Part shown: piece after piece, positions 1 to 9,250 of the stretch
Position numbering within the stretch: position 1 is the first letter of the stretch
Layout: the number at the start of each line of letters is the position of its first letter
NCBI GenBank assembly: GCA_040219275.1
Contig: JAVJSU010000099.1
Location: forward strand, 124,001 to 188,000
Source of the DNA: JAVJSU01 sp040219275
GTDB lineage: Bacteria > Chloroflexota > Anaerolineae > Aggregatilineales > Phototrophicaceae
Length of the DNA stretch: 64,000 nt
Reading direction: 5' to 3'
Notes under the pieces: model-generated
What the model saw: only the letters and a program-made list of their open reading frames with translations
Database searches by the model: none
Told to the model about the DNA's origin: nothing
Translations under genes and position numbers: made by a program

Positions 1-205
1 GGACAGCACAAAACATCCGACCACCTGCTATGTCGCTCGTAAAATAATAAAAATAGGTGAATTTTGAGATGTTGCTGTCAGTCACGTCTTGCGTCTCCTG
101 ATACTGACGCAGAGCATACACAGAAACAAAGAGCCTGTCAAATAATCATGACGATAATGCCTCTATATTTTGAAATTTCGTACAACCTGCCTAAGCAATA
201 CAGGC
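1..205. other. non-coding flank downstream of trpA
   Basis: No convincing gene is seen here. Two inverted repeats are visible: GACAGCA...AACATC (2-17) against GATGTTGCTGTC (68-79), and TGCGTC/GACGCA around a 10-base loop near 89-112. Neither is followed by a T-run on either strand, so they are not clear intrinsic terminators for the trp operon that ends at 206. Confidence 0.3.
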
Positions 206-1018
206 TCATTTGTCCAATGCGTGGCGTAACGAGTCGGCAAGATCACGCACGGCATCAACCCCGTGAGTTGCGGCTTTCACTAACGCACTGCCAACGATGA
301 AGCCGTTGACCAATCCAGTCATCATGCGAGCATGTTCCGGCGTACTAATGCCAAAACCCATCACTAATGGATGATTGGTCTCAGCACGAAGCCGCGCAAT
401 AAACTCTGCCAGATGCTCAGGCAGTTCGGTGCGTTCACCCGTAATTCCCGTTAATGTCACCACATAGATAAAACCAGTAGCACGTTCAGAGACTAGCTTT
501 ATCCGTTTTGAATTACTTGTCGGCGCGAGGAAAAAGACCAGCGCCATGCCTTCTTCACGACACACATCAGCAAATAAATGCGCCTCTTCCGGCGGTAAAT
601 CGGGAATAATTAGCCCATCCGCACCGGCGGCACGGGCATCACGCACAAATTGCTCTGTGCCGTATGCAACCAATGGGTTCAAATAGCTGAACATCAACAT
701 CGGCTGGGTCACGCCTCGTTCACGCAACGTTTTGACCGCATTCAGTGTATGTTTTACGGTTGTACCGTTTTCAAGCGCAATTTGCGTCGCCGCTTGATTC
801 GTCGGACCATCTGCCAGTGGATCACTAAATGGCACACCGATCTCAAAACCGTCCACGCCCACGGCAGACATCAATTCAATCGCCTTTACAGACTCGTCAT
901 AGGTGGGATAGCCGATTGGAAAATACGGCAGAAAAGCCGCCCGCCCTTCACCTTCAGTCCGACGGAACATTTCCGCCAGTGCATCCACGCCAAACGTGGT
1001 TGTGGTTGTATCTGCCAT
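206..1018 (-). CDS. trpA: tryptophan synthase alpha subunit
   Basis: This subunit cleaves indole-3-glycerol phosphate to indole and glyceraldehyde 3-phosphate, passing indole to TrpB in the cytoplasmic alpha2beta2 complex. The 270-residue TIM barrel is of usual length. The catalytic glutamate sits in FEIGVPFSDP and the catalytic aspartate in DPLADGP; the phosphate-binding loops GFGIS and GSALVKA are present. The ATG start has AAGGA located inside the last codons of the gene before it, only 6 bases away, so translation is probably coupled. It is the last gene of the trp supra-operon and is separated from trpB by three unrelated genes, which is unusual because trpB and trpA are normally adjacent. 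Confidence 0.97.
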   Translation of the reverse strand: MADTTTTTFGVDALAEMFRRTEGEGRAAFLPYFPIGYPTYDESVKAIELMSAVGVDGFEIGVPFSDPLADGPTNQAATQIALENGTTVKHTLNAVKTLRERGVTQPMLMFSYLNPLVAYGTEQFVRDARAAGADGLIIPDLPPEEAHLFADVCREEGMALVFFLAPTSNSKRIKLVSERATGFIYVVTLTGITGERTELPEHLAEFIARLRAETNHPLVMGFGISTPEHARMMTGLVNGFIVGSALVKAATHGVDAVRDLADSLRHALDK

Positions 1019-1024
1019 AATTTG

Positions 1025-1810
1025 TTATTCCTTCGCCTCTAATGGCTGAGTTATCGCCTGTAGTCCAAAGTTCAAAATCTTCCGTGCAACCTGCGTCCTG
1101 AGTTGCCAATTCTTTGCGCTTGCATCACTTCGATCTGCGAGGTCTTGTTGTTCCTCGCGAGTTGCCGCCGCATCTTTATGCTGATCCGCTGATTCCCATT
1201 CAAGACCATCGACTTCCACATAACCCCAGGTAAAACCACCCCGTTTGAGCAGAACTGACCATGCACTATCCATAATCAAGGCTTCTGAATGCGTTGTGTG
1301 TTCCAATACAAATTCAGCGGCGGATTGACTTAACCCGCGCGAGCCTGCACCAAAATCTATCGTTCGATCAAAATAGTGCGAAAATACGGTATTAAACAGC
1401 GATTCCGTCTCAAACATCGAGCGTGGATGTGTCTCCCATGCAAATTCGGTCCGCCCCATAACGAGCAAATCCTGTTCCGGTATGCGCCGGATGGTTTCGC
1501 TTAATTCAGCGGGATGACACTCGATCCAACGTAATATCCGGTCAAAATCACAATAATGAATAAAGGTTGCGTCGCGCTCTACCGCCATTCCCACACACAC
1601 ATGCCGTCCGCTCCACCCTTCAAACAACTGATAACGAACACCATTGTCGTCAAACCACTTGCTGACTTCGGGCGTTTCTGGAGAACGTTCTCTTAGTGCG
1701 ATGACAATGTCACCATAAAGCGATTGCAATTGTGGCAACAGCCGCTTAACCCGTGTCAGTTCGCCGCGTGGATACCATGGGGCGGCAAGCGTAATCTGCG
1801 TTTCAAGCAA
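1025..1810 (-). CDS. uncharacterised protein, possibly nucleotide-sugar transferase-like
   Basis: I do not recognise a named family. The 261-residue protein has no signal peptide or membrane segment. The N-terminal part (ITLAAPWYPRGELTRV, then a strand DIVIAL and a helix) and the short acidic motif HYCDFDR near residue 85 resemble the nucleotide-binding half and DxD motif of GT-A glycosyltransferases, but this is only a resemblance. The TTG start has GGAGG about nine bases upstream and overlaps the end of the hydrolase gene by 8 bases, so it is clearly co-transcribed in the trp operon. A role in tryptophan metabolism is not established. Confidence 0.75.
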   Translation of the reverse strand: MLETQITLAAPWYPRGELTRVKRLLPQLQSLYGDIVIALRERSPETPEVSKWFDDNGVRYQLFEGWSGRHVCVGMAVERDATFIHYCDFDRILRWIECHPAELSETIRRIPEQDLLVMGRTEFAWETHPRSMFETESLFNTVFSHYFDRTIDFGAGSRGLSQSAAEFVLEHTTHSEALIMDSAWSVLLKRGGFTWGYVEVDGLEWESADQHKDAAATREEQQDLADRSDASAKNWQLRTQVARKILNFGLQAITQPLEAKE

Positions 1811-2663
1811 TTAACGCCTCCAAGATGTCCCGCCATTTCATAAAGATCAGGAAGTGTCCGGCATCGCGCACAAAGTACCAATTTGTATTCGGGATCGTTT
1901 CATCCAGATAATGTCCCATTTGTGGCGGGACGATGGAATCTTGTTCGCCATACCAGAGATCAATCTCCGGCTGAACGGCGCGTAACGGGAATCCCCAAGA
2001 CGCAACGAGAATCTTCGCTTCCTGTACCCAGCCTTTTACACCATTTCGCACCGCTTCAGGACGATAAGCCTTCACCTGTTCAGCAAACTCCGGCTGACTG
2101 AGTAACTCACGATCCGCAGGCGACGCACGATCTAAGATTTGCGACCACGACTTCTCAGGATCACGCCGTTCGCCGCGCATTTGCATTGCCATCAACACTC
2201 GCAAAAGCCATGCCGGTTGTGTCGATGATTCATAGGCAATGCGATAGGTGTTACTCACACCTTCCAGCGCATCTGCTCGATCAAATGGCGCGGCACCGCT
2301 GACGATTGCCCCGCGAAGTACCCGTTCAGGCAATTTGAACGCCGTCGCCGCCACATAGGGTCCTCCCGCTGAAACGCCGAACATATAAAATTGTTCTATG
2401 CTTAAAGAATCAGCTAATTGCGCAATGTCATCAGGATAATCCATAAGAGTACGGTTCGGCTGAAAATCGGAAAAGCCATATCCGGGGCGATCCGGCGTGA
2501 TAATTTTGAGACCTAATTCTGTCGCAATAGTTTCGTCAGGATGACGCATATAGCGTGAACCTGGATTGCCATGCACGAAAAACACAGGTTTACCGCCCAA
2601 ATCACCATGTTCTGTATAGGCGAGTGTGCGTCCGTCTTTAAGGCGAATTGTTTTATCGTTCAC
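1803..2663 (-). CDS. alpha/beta hydrolase
   Basis: This is a soluble alpha/beta-hydrolase-fold enzyme of 286 residues with unknown substrate. The oxyanion motif HGNPGSR lies near residue 30, the nucleophile elbow GVSAGG near residue 97 (Ser nucleophile), an acid in LWYGEQDSIVP near residue 238 and the catalytic histidine in DAGHFL near residue 270, so the triad is complete. The GTG start overlaps the stop of the NTF2-like gene by four bases (GTGA). It lies between trpB and trpA in the same transcription unit. It could act as an esterase, a lactonase or a haloalkane-dehalogenase-like enzyme; the sequence does not tell. Confidence 0.9.
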   Translation of the reverse strand: MNDKTIRLKDGRTLAYTEHGDLGGKPVFFVHGNPGSRYMRHPDETIATELGLKIITPDRPGYGFSDFQPNRTLMDYPDDIAQLADSLSIEQFYMFGVSAGGPYVAATAFKLPERVLRGAIVSGAAPFDRADALEGVSNTYRIAYESSTQPAWLLRVLMAMQMRGERRDPEKSWSQILDRASPADRELLSQPEFAEQVKAYRPEAVRNGVKGWVQEAKILVASWGFPLRAVQPEIDLWYGEQDSIVPPQMGHYLDETIPNTNWYFVRDAGHFLIFMKWRDILEALIA

Positions 2664-3055
2664 GCAAATGCCATCCCATCATCTACCATCTGGCGACTGT
2701 GCCACCATTCCCGAAATATGCTACATCGCCACGATTCATCAAATTCAGCCATAAGCATACCGTCTAGCTCACGCCTTTTACCTGACTTTACTCGCACGAA
2801 AGATGCTGACCAATGCGCGACACCCACAGGTTGATCAAAAGACAACACACGGTACGAAAATTTCACATTTTGCTGGCTAGTTACAATGCCTTGCCAGTAA
2901 ATCACTAATTCGGTATGACCATGTAACGGTGGGTCAAATGGTGTAATGAAATACTGCGCGTCATCGCAAAATAACGCACATGCGGCAGAAGCATCCAGAC
3001 TCATCCATGCCTGCTGATACATACTCAGCCAATCATCGAATGCCGAAATGGACAT
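2660..3055 (-). CDS. NTF2/SnoaL-like protein
   Basis: This 131-residue protein has the cone-shaped NTF2-like fold pattern: an N-terminal helix with WLSMYQQAW, then DASAACALFCDDAQYFITPFDPPLHG and a strand-rich half ending in EWWHSRQ. SnoaL-like proteins bind or isomerise small hydrophobic molecules; no specific function can be assigned. Its ATG shares a base with the trpB stop (TGATG), and its own end overlaps the hydrolase start by four bases, indicating translational coupling between trpB and the trio of non-trp genes. Confidence 0.8.
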   Translation of the reverse strand: MSISAFDDWLSMYQQAWMSLDASAACALFCDDAQYFITPFDPPLHGHTELVIYWQGIVTSQQNVKFSYRVLSFDQPVGVAHWSASFVRVKSGKRRELDGMLMAEFDESWRCSIFREWWHSRQMVDDGMAFA

Positions 3056-4284
3056 CAGTCACGCATATTCAGTTCGTTAATCACTGTGTCCAAATCTTTA
3101 TCACCACGCCCGCTTAAATTGACGAGAATCACACTATCTTTAGGCATGGTTGGCGCACGCTTGAGCACTTCCGCAACCGCATGTGCGCTTTCAAGAGCAG
3201 GAATTATGCCCTCCGTCTGGCTCAAAATCTGGAAGGCTTCTAGTGTTTCATCATCAGTCGCCATCGTATAAAAAGCGCGTTCAATCTGGCGCAAATATGC
3301 ATGTTCTGGACCGACAGACGCATAATCCAAACCTGCGCTGATGCTATGCGTATTCAAAATCTGTCCATCCGGTGTCTGCATCACAAATGAGCGTGTCCCC
3401 TGCAATATTCCCGGACGGCTAATTGACGGATCGGCGAAACGGGCGGCATGTTCACCATTGCCTAAACCACGCCCACCGGCTTCCACACCAATCAAATCTA
3501 CGTCATTATCATCACGAAACGCATGGAACAAGCCGATTGCATTGCTTCCACCGCCCACACAGGCGATACACACGTCCGGTAAGCGCCCCGCCATTTCTAT
3601 AATCTGTTCGTGGGCTTCTGTGCCAATCACACTCTGAAAATCGCGCACCATACGTGGATACGGATGGGGACCCAGCGCCGAACCAAGCAGATAAAAGGTG
3701 TCATTCACATTCGTCACCCAATCACGGATGGCTTCGTTGATGGCATCCTTGAGTGTTTTGCTCCCACTCTCCACCGGAATGACTTCCGAGCCAAGTAATT
3801 TCATGCGGAAGACATTCGGTTGCTGACGGGCAATATCCACGCTACCCATATACACATGGCAATCCAAGCCGAGTAATGCCGATGCTGTGGCACTCGCCAC
3901 CCCATGTTGTCCTGCCCCTGTCTCCGCTACGACACGTTGTTTGCCCATGCGTTTCGCCAATAATGCCTGTCCGAGCGCATTATTGATCTTGTGTGCACCA
4001 GTATGAGCAAGGTCTTCGCGCTTCAGGTAAATCTTCGCCCCGCCGAGTTTTTCACTCAGTCGTTTGGCATATGTGACGGGTGTCGGTCTTCCGGTATAGG
4101 TGCGTTGCAAATAGGCAAGCTCATGCTGAAATTCAGGGTCAGCCATCGCGTCTTCATAAGCGACGATCAACTCGTCAAGGGCGGGCATCAATGTTTCCGG
4201 CACAAAACTCCCACCAAATTCACCAAAGTAACCACGTTCATCAGGCACATTTGCCGTGTTTGTATCAATGTATAAATCGGTCAT
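3055..4284 (-). CDS. trpB: tryptophan synthase beta subunit
   Basis: TrpB is the PLP enzyme that condenses indole with serine to give tryptophan. The 409-residue protein has the usual length and N-terminal FGGSFVPETL. The PLP lysine is in TGAHKINNALGQ near residue 91, the catalytic glutamate in AETGAGQHG, and the phosphate-binding loop is CVGGGSNAIG. It looks like the standard TrpB1 type that partners with TrpA rather than the longer TrpB2. It starts 26 bases after the Nudix gene and is coupled to the following NTF2-like gene by TGATG. Confidence 0.98.
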   Translation of the reverse strand: MTDLYIDTNTANVPDERGYFGEFGGSFVPETLMPALDELIVAYEDAMADPEFQHELAYLQRTYTGRPTPVTYAKRLSEKLGGAKIYLKREDLAHTGAHKINNALGQALLAKRMGKQRVVAETGAGQHGVASATASALLGLDCHVYMGSVDIARQQPNVFRMKLLGSEVIPVESGSKTLKDAINEAIRDWVTNVNDTFYLLGSALGPHPYPRMVRDFQSVIGTEAHEQIIEMAGRLPDVCIACVGGGSNAIGLFHAFRDDNDVDLIGVEAGGRGLGNGEHAARFADPSISRPGILQGTRSFVMQTPDGQILNTHSISAGLDYASVGPEHAYLRQIERAFYTMATDDETLEAFQILSQTEGIIPALESAHAVAEVLKRAPTMPKDSVILVNLSGRGDKDLDTVINELNMRD

Positions 4285-4310
4285 ATCCGTTAAGCCTCAT
4301 TTCACCACGT

Positions 4311-4937
4311 CTAAATCAGTAAATGCTTTTCGCCGTTTAAACAGCGTCGCGCAAGAATAAGCGTTTTGTAAAAATATTCGTCTGGTGTCGGGATAAAGTC
4401 CTTACGCGAAATCGAAATTTCGTCAGTTTCTAATCCAACCGCGGGCGCGCTTATGGTTTCAACTTCGTCAGAAAACAGCCGCAAACCTGTATCAATGTTA
4501 ACCGCAACTAATCCCGCAAGCTCTTCGTGCTGATAGTGATAATCAGTTAAAGGTTGATCGCAGATATAGAAAAACACATCCGCTATTTCCCGATCAATCA
4601 GTGCGCCATATCGTGCAAAGCTGACCCGCTTTCCCACATGCACAAGGTCATCAAAGGTGAGTATTAAGCCTAATTCTTCCTGCACCTCACGGATTCCGTC
4701 TTGCATGGTTTCGCCTGCTTCATAATGTCCGGCGGCGCTCACATCCAGATAATTTGGAAAAGTCGCTTTGTTTGGGGCGCGTTTCTGGACGATCACCCAA
4801 TCTTGGGCGTTTTCATCCCGATAAATCACCCAGCAATGAAAAACACAATGCCAATCGCCATCTCGATGTACGTCAGGACGGGCTTTAACACCGATTTTGG
4901 TTAAACTATCATCATAAATATCAAGCAGTTCAACCAC
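4311..4937 (-). CDS. Nudix hydrolase
   Basis: This 208-residue Nudix-fold protein should hydrolyse a nucleoside-diphosphate-linked compound or act on an isoprenoid diphosphate. The Nudix box is GHYEAGETMQDGIREVQEEL followed by GL near residues 70-91. The DVSAAGHYEAGE context resembles the isopentenyl-diphosphate isomerase/YfcD-like branch. The spacing between the first glutamate and REVQEE is six residues, one fewer than the canonical seven. The GTG start overlaps trpF by 8 bases. No tryptophan-pathway substrate is apparent, so its role in the operon is open. Confidence 0.9.
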   Translation of the reverse strand: MVELLDIYDDSLTKIGVKARPDVHRDGDWHCVFHCWVIYRDENAQDWVIVQKRAPNKATFPNYLDVSAAGHYEAGETMQDGIREVQEELGLILTFDDLVHVGKRVSFARYGALIDREIADVFFYICDQPLTDYHYQHEELAGLVAVNIDTGLRLFSDEVETISAPAVGLETDEISISRKDFIPTPDEYFYKTLILARRCLNGEKHLLI

Positions 4938-5592
4938 GCGCCGCCTCGATAAATGCCTTGACCTTATCGTGATCCTTTACGTTCGGTTGATCGACTGGTT
5001 CGACCCCGCTGGCAACATCCACACCCCACGGTTGAATTGCCGCCACACGTCCAGCGACATTCTCCGGTGTCAGCCCGCCCGCCAGCATCAAGCGCGGCAC
5101 CTGCTCTTTGACGGCTAATGCAACCTCAGCACTCGCCTGTTCGCCCGTACCCCCATACAAACTTGGATGGTAAGCATCCAGTAATAACGAGGGGAGGCGC
5201 TCATTTTTAGGGAATTCCGCCGCGAAATACTTGACATCATCCAATGCCATCGCAAGATTCATCGGGCGGATCGCCTTATACGCTAATCCGCGCAATTCTG
5301 CAATCATCGCGGCGGATTCATCACCACTTAATTGGATAGCATCCAGACCGACTTTGTTTGAAATATAGGAAATATCGCTATCCGTTGCATTTACGAACAA
5401 ACCCACTAACATAGGGCAATTTTCGCCAAGCATTTCCCGCAAGGTATCGCAGATTTTCTGGGCATCGACCGGCTCAATATAACGCGGACTGCGCTTATAA
5501 AAATTAAAACCGAGCATATCCGCACCCGCTTCTGCTGAAAATTTCGCATCATCTAGAGTCGTTATGCCACAAATTTTGATCTTCAAGGTCAT
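4930..5592 (-). CDS. trpF: phosphoribosylanthranilate isomerase
   Basis: TrpF catalyses the Amadori rearrangement of phosphoribosylanthranilate to CdRP. The 220-residue TIM barrel starts with KICGITTLDDA carrying the catalytic cysteine, and has the catalytic aspartate in LLDAYHPSLYGGTGE near residue 138. The phosphate-binding region LAGGLTPENV and DVASGVE is intact. Its ATG overlaps the B3/B4 gene by four bases (ATGA) and its end overlaps the Nudix start, so all three are co-translated. Confidence 0.97.
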   Translation of the reverse strand: MTLKIKICGITTLDDAKFSAEAGADMLGFNFYKRSPRYIEPVDAQKICDTLREMLGENCPMLVGLFVNATDSDISYISNKVGLDAIQLSGDESAAMIAELRGLAYKAIRPMNLAMALDDVKYFAAEFPKNERLPSLLLDAYHPSLYGGTGEQASAEVALAVKEQVPRLMLAGGLTPENVAGRVAAIQPWGVDVASGVEPVDQPNVKDHDKVKAFIEAARG

Positions 5593-6305
5593 CTTACTGC
5601 CACCTCCATTGCCGGATTTTTAGCATCGAGTATAGCGTGCTCATAATGACCACCAGCATACTTTTTGAGTAATATTAGCAAATCCTGCATCGCCATTTCT
5701 ATCGCCCTATGCCCATCAGTATGGTGTGCTTCAATCGTGATTATGGCGTTGGTTGTCTCTAAACGTGAGGCACTTTCATCACTTTGTCGCCAGCACCAAC
5801 GCCGGGCAATCACCATATCTGCTTCATCAGAGAAAACCACTTCACCAATTTCTGGGTAAATGACTTCCTCATTATCCAGTTCACGGTAACGTTCAATCCC
5901 TGTCGCGCGATGCACAGTTACACTACCTTCTATATGGCGAGTATCAAATACCGCTACCGGCAATCCGTATCGGATACTGACTAAATTTCCAATATCAACC
6001 AGCATATTGATGCTCGGAATATCGCCCTTTTTGGTCAATCGTCGGAGTAAGGATTCCGCCGCGCTACGGTATTTGGTTGGATCCACGCCAAACGACTTAA
6101 ATACTTTTCGCCACGCAGAAAGTGACTCAATCTCACTCAACGGCGTGTCGCCAATTTTTGCCTTCACCGCCGTCTGTTCAGAGTTGTATTGTTGAACAAG
6201 GTCGGGCGGTGTCAACAAATTGGTCATTCCTTGTGCGTAGATTACTCCACCGACAATATTCGGGTATGTCTGCAAAATCTCCGGCGCATATTGAAAAACA
6301 ATCAT
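5589..6305 (-). CDS. free-standing B3/B4 domain protein
   Basis: The 238-residue protein matches the B3/B4 tRNA-editing-like domain found in the phenylalanyl-tRNA synthetase beta subunit and as stand-alone proteins. Recognisable parts are SAWRKVFKSFGVDPTKYR followed by SAAESLLRRL, then DIGNLVSIRYGLPVAVFDTR and the later FSDEADMVIARRWCWRQ. Stand-alone B3/B4 proteins have been suggested to clear mischarged tRNA, but that is family-level inference. It sits between trpC and trpF in a T-box-controlled operon that also has trpS, which makes a tRNA-quality-control role worth testing. Confidence 0.85.
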   Translation of the reverse strand: MIVFQYAPEILQTYPNIVGGVIYAQGMTNLLTPPDLVQQYNSEQTAVKAKIGDTPLSEIESLSAWRKVFKSFGVDPTKYRSAAESLLRRLTKKGDIPSINMLVDIGNLVSIRYGLPVAVFDTRHIEGSVTVHRATGIERYRELDNEEVIYPEIGEVVFSDEADMVIARRWCWRQSDESASRLETTNAIITIEAHHTDGHRAIEMAMQDLLILLKKYAGGHYEHAILDAKNPAMEVAVR

Positions 6306-6320
6306 CGCTTAAAATCCGTT

Positions 6321-7145
6321 CTATTGTCGCGGTTGTGAACTGAATTCACGCACTCGCCCCGCTAGATCATCCCTTATATGTTGGGTTCTAACGAGTGATT
6401 CACCTACCAAAACTGCGTGAGCACCGATCTTGCCCATGTGCACCACATCTTCTGCATCACGAATACCGCTTTCAGCCACTAGAGTAACATTATCCGGCAC
6501 AATGGATGCGACCCGGGCAGATGTATTTAAGTCCACCTCGAAGGTCTTGAGATCACGATTGTTAATGCCAATCAGCGTTGCGCCAAGTTTCAATGCACGT
6601 TCCATTTCTGCTTCATTATGCACTTCTACCAGCGCACTCATGCCCAATTCAACAATTTGCGCGTGTAATCCAGCCATATGCTGATCTTCAAGCGCGGCGA
6701 CAATCAGCAAAATTGCATCTGCACCCGCCGCACGTCCTTCATAAACCTGATACGAGTCGATAATGAAGTCTTTACGCAATACCGGCACATTCACTGCCGC
6801 CCTAACATGACGCAGATAATCGAGTTTTCCCTGAAAAAAATCCACATCAGTCAGAACAGAAATCGCCGCCGCGCCATTTTCAGCATAGATTATGCCGAGT
6901 TGAGCCGGATCAAAATTCTCGATCAATACGCCCTTACTCGGAGATGCTTTTTTCACTTCGGCGATCAATGAAACGGTATCTTGCCGAAGCGCAGATTCAA
7001 ACCCGCGCGCTGGCAGTGCGACTTCAGCCTCAGCACGCACTCTTGATAAAGCGATTGCCTGTTGCGCCTCAGTGACTTCTTCAACCTTTCGGGCAAGAAT
7101 CTTATCCAGAATGGTGTCGGTTTTTACAAATGATTGCGTACTCAT
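6321..7145 (-). CDS. trpC: indole-3-glycerol phosphate synthase
   Basis: TrpC closes the indole ring, converting CdRP to indole-3-glycerol phosphate. The 274-residue barrel has SLIAEVKKASPSKG with the catalytic lysine, VLRKDFIID with the second lysine, GINNRDLKTF and VAESGI. It is a monofunctional TrpC, since TrpF is encoded separately. Its ATG overlaps the trpD stop by four bases. Confidence 0.98.
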   Translation of the reverse strand: MSTQSFVKTDTILDKILARKVEEVTEAQQAIALSRVRAEAEVALPARGFESALRQDTVSLIAEVKKASPSKGVLIENFDPAQLGIIYAENGAAAISVLTDVDFFQGKLDYLRHVRAAVNVPVLRKDFIIDSYQVYEGRAAGADAILLIVAALEDQHMAGLHAQIVELGMSALVEVHNEAEMERALKLGATLIGINNRDLKTFEVDLNTSARVASIVPDNVTLVAESGIRDAEDVVHMGKIGAHAVLVGESLVRTQHIRDDLAGRVREFSSQPRQ

Positions 7146-8173
7146 GCGGCAAACTTTTGACTCACTTCGATCAACTTCTCTAATTTTTCCAGCGCCGCGC
7201 CGCTATCAATGGTTTCTCGTGCGACCTTTATACCGCCTGCGATGTCATCAGCTTTACCGCCTACAAAGATCGCCGCGCCCGAATTCAACAACACAACATC
7301 ACGTTTGGCATCTTTGATTTCGCCACTCAACACTCCGCGCAGGATTGAAGCATTTAGTGCCAGATCGCCACCCAGCAGATCATGAATATTCGCGCCCTCA
7401 AAGCCGTAATCGAGCGGATCAAGGATGTAACTGTTGACTGTGCCATCCTGAAAATGGCTGACAGTATTCGGCCCGGTGGTGGTAAGTTCGTCTAACCCGC
7501 CATAGCCATTCACAACCATCGCGGAGCGTGCGCCGAGATCACCCAATACATGCGCCAACAATTCGGCTAAGTCCGGCGCAAACACCCCCATTAATTGTCT
7601 GCGTGCGCCTGCTGGATTCGTCAACGGACCTAAGATATTGAAAATGGTCCGTACTTTCAACTGTCGACGTGGTCCAATCGCATATTTCATCGCCGGATGT
7701 AACTTCGCGGCGAACAAAAAGCCTATCCCCACTTCGTCAACACATTCACCTACTTGCTCAGGAATTAAATCAAGGTTTACGCCCAATTCGCCAAGCACAT
7801 CTGCACTGCCACATTTACTGGTCGCCGCACGATTTCCGTGTTTAGCAACCGGAATTCCCGCACCTGCCGCTACAAAGGCAACCGTTGTGCTGATGTTAAA
7901 TGTTCCAGATTTATCACCACCCGTCCCGGAGGTATCTAGCAGATTTGTCCCTGCATATTTAGTAGAAACATAATCCGCATTCGCACGCATTGCCTGTGCG
8001 CTACCGACGATCTCTGATAGAGTCTCGCCTTTCATCCGCAATCCCATAAGATAAGCGCCGATTTGGGCGTCAGTTGCCTCACCTTTCATGATTTGATTCA
8101 TCACACCTTCAGCATCTTCGGTTTGCAAATGTCCGAAGCGTCCGATGACATCAATCGCGCGTTCTATATCCAT
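7142..8173 (-). CDS. trpD: anthranilate phosphoribosyltransferase
   Basis: TrpD transfers phosphoribosyl from PRPP to anthranilate. The 343-residue protein has the usual length. LDTSGTGGDKSGTFNIST is the PRPP-binding loop, KHGNRAATSKCGSADVLE-like sequence follows, and the metal site is in GLDELTTTGP. It is monofunctional, not fused to TrpG. It follows trpS by 25 bases and overlaps trpC by four. Confidence 0.98.
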   Translation of the reverse strand: MDIERAIDVIGRFGHLQTEDAEGVMNQIMKGEATDAQIGAYLMGLRMKGETLSEIVGSAQAMRANADYVSTKYAGTNLLDTSGTGGDKSGTFNISTTVAFVAAGAGIPVAKHGNRAATSKCGSADVLGELGVNLDLIPEQVGECVDEVGIGFLFAAKLHPAMKYAIGPRRQLKVRTIFNILGPLTNPAGARRQLMGVFAPDLAELLAHVLGDLGARSAMVVNGYGGLDELTTTGPNTVSHFQDGTVNSYILDPLDYGFEGANIHDLLGGDLALNASILRGVLSGEIKDAKRDVVLLNSGAAIFVGGKADDIAGGIKVARETIDSGAALEKLEKLIEVSQKFAA

Positions 8174-8198
8174 GATTTACGTCCTTAAATTTGTGAAT

Positions 8199-9218
8199 TT
8201 ATGTCAGAATAACATCTCTTATTGACCGCCCGATACCAATTTTCTCTCTTACTTCTTGGAGGATAGGTTGACCGAGCGCCCGTGCTTTTGCAGACCCCTG
8301 TTCCAGAATTTCAGCAATTTGCGCGTGGTCTTCAATGAGATAATTGTATTTTTCTCGTGCGTCGCCAAATGTGTTTTCCAGCAAGTGAAATAGCGTTTGT
8401 TTCATCTCGCCATATGCCACGCCACCATTCAGATAATGTTGGCGAACCGTATTTACGTCCTGCTCAGATGCAAAATGTTTGTAAATGTTGAAGATGTTGC
8501 ACTCATCAGGGTTTTTCGGATCTTCAGGGCGTTTCGAATCCGTCACAATTTGCATCACCTGTTTGCGAAGTTGCTGGGATGGTGCGAATAGTGGAATCGT
8601 GTTGTTATAACTCTTGCTCATCTTGCGCCCGTCCAAGCCAGTTATGGTTTTTACATCCGCTTGAATACGGGCTTCTGGTAACCGTAATGCGTTACCATAG
8701 GTATGGTTAAATGTCGTCGCGATATCCCGCGTAATTTCAAGATGCTGTTTCTGATCTTGCCCAACTGGAACAATATGCGTATCGAATAGCAGGATATCTG
8801 CCGCCATCAACACAGGATAATTAAACAAACCCGCATTCACGTCTTCATCGTCAGCACGGTTTTCCAGCTTATTTTGATCTGTCATCGCTTTATAAGCATG
8901 GGCACGATTCAACAATCCCTTCGGTGTGAAGCAATCCAGAATCCATGTTAACTCGAAAATTTCCGGTACATCAGATTGTCGATAGAAAATCACCCGCTCA
9001 GGATCAAGCCCTAGGGCAAGCCATGTCGCCGCGACTTCATAAACATACCGTTGAAGCAGGGCTTTATCATGAAGCGAAGTCAGCGCGTGATAATCAGCGA
9101 TAAAATAGAGCGCATCATACTGCTCTGCTAACTCTAGCGCAGGACGGATCATGCCAAGATAATTCCCTATATGTGGTGTTCCGGTTGGTTTAATTCCTGT
9201 TAAGGCACGTTTGTTCAT
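8199..9218 (-). CDS. trpS: tryptophanyl-tRNA synthetase
   Basis: TrpRS charges tRNA-Trp. The 339-residue class I synthetase has the HIGH-type motif PHIGN near residue 16 and KMSKS in GRKMSKSYNN near residue 197, with the conserved VGQDQKQHLE. It lies between trpG and trpD, with gaps of 32 and 25 bases. Having the synthetase in the biosynthetic operon means the T-box upstream of trpE could raise both the amino acid supply and its charging when uncharged tRNA-Trp builds up. Confidence 0.98.
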   Translation of the reverse strand: MNKRALTGIKPTGTPHIGNYLGMIRPALELAEQYDALYFIADYHALTSLHDKALLQRYVYEVAATWLALGLDPERVIFYRQSDVPEIFELTWILDCFTPKGLLNRAHAYKAMTDQNKLENRADDEDVNAGLFNYPVLMAADILLFDTHIVPVGQDQKQHLEITRDIATTFNHTYGNALRLPEARIQADVKTITGLDGRKMSKSYNNTIPLFAPSQQLRKQVMQIVTDSKRPEDPKNPDECNIFNIYKHFASEQDVNTVRQHYLNGGVAYGEMKQTLFHLLENTFGDAREKYNYLIEDHAQIAEILEQGSAKARALGQPILQEVREKIGIGRSIRDVILT

Positions 9219-9250
9219 GATGATCTCTACTCTTCAACATAATGAGTACT

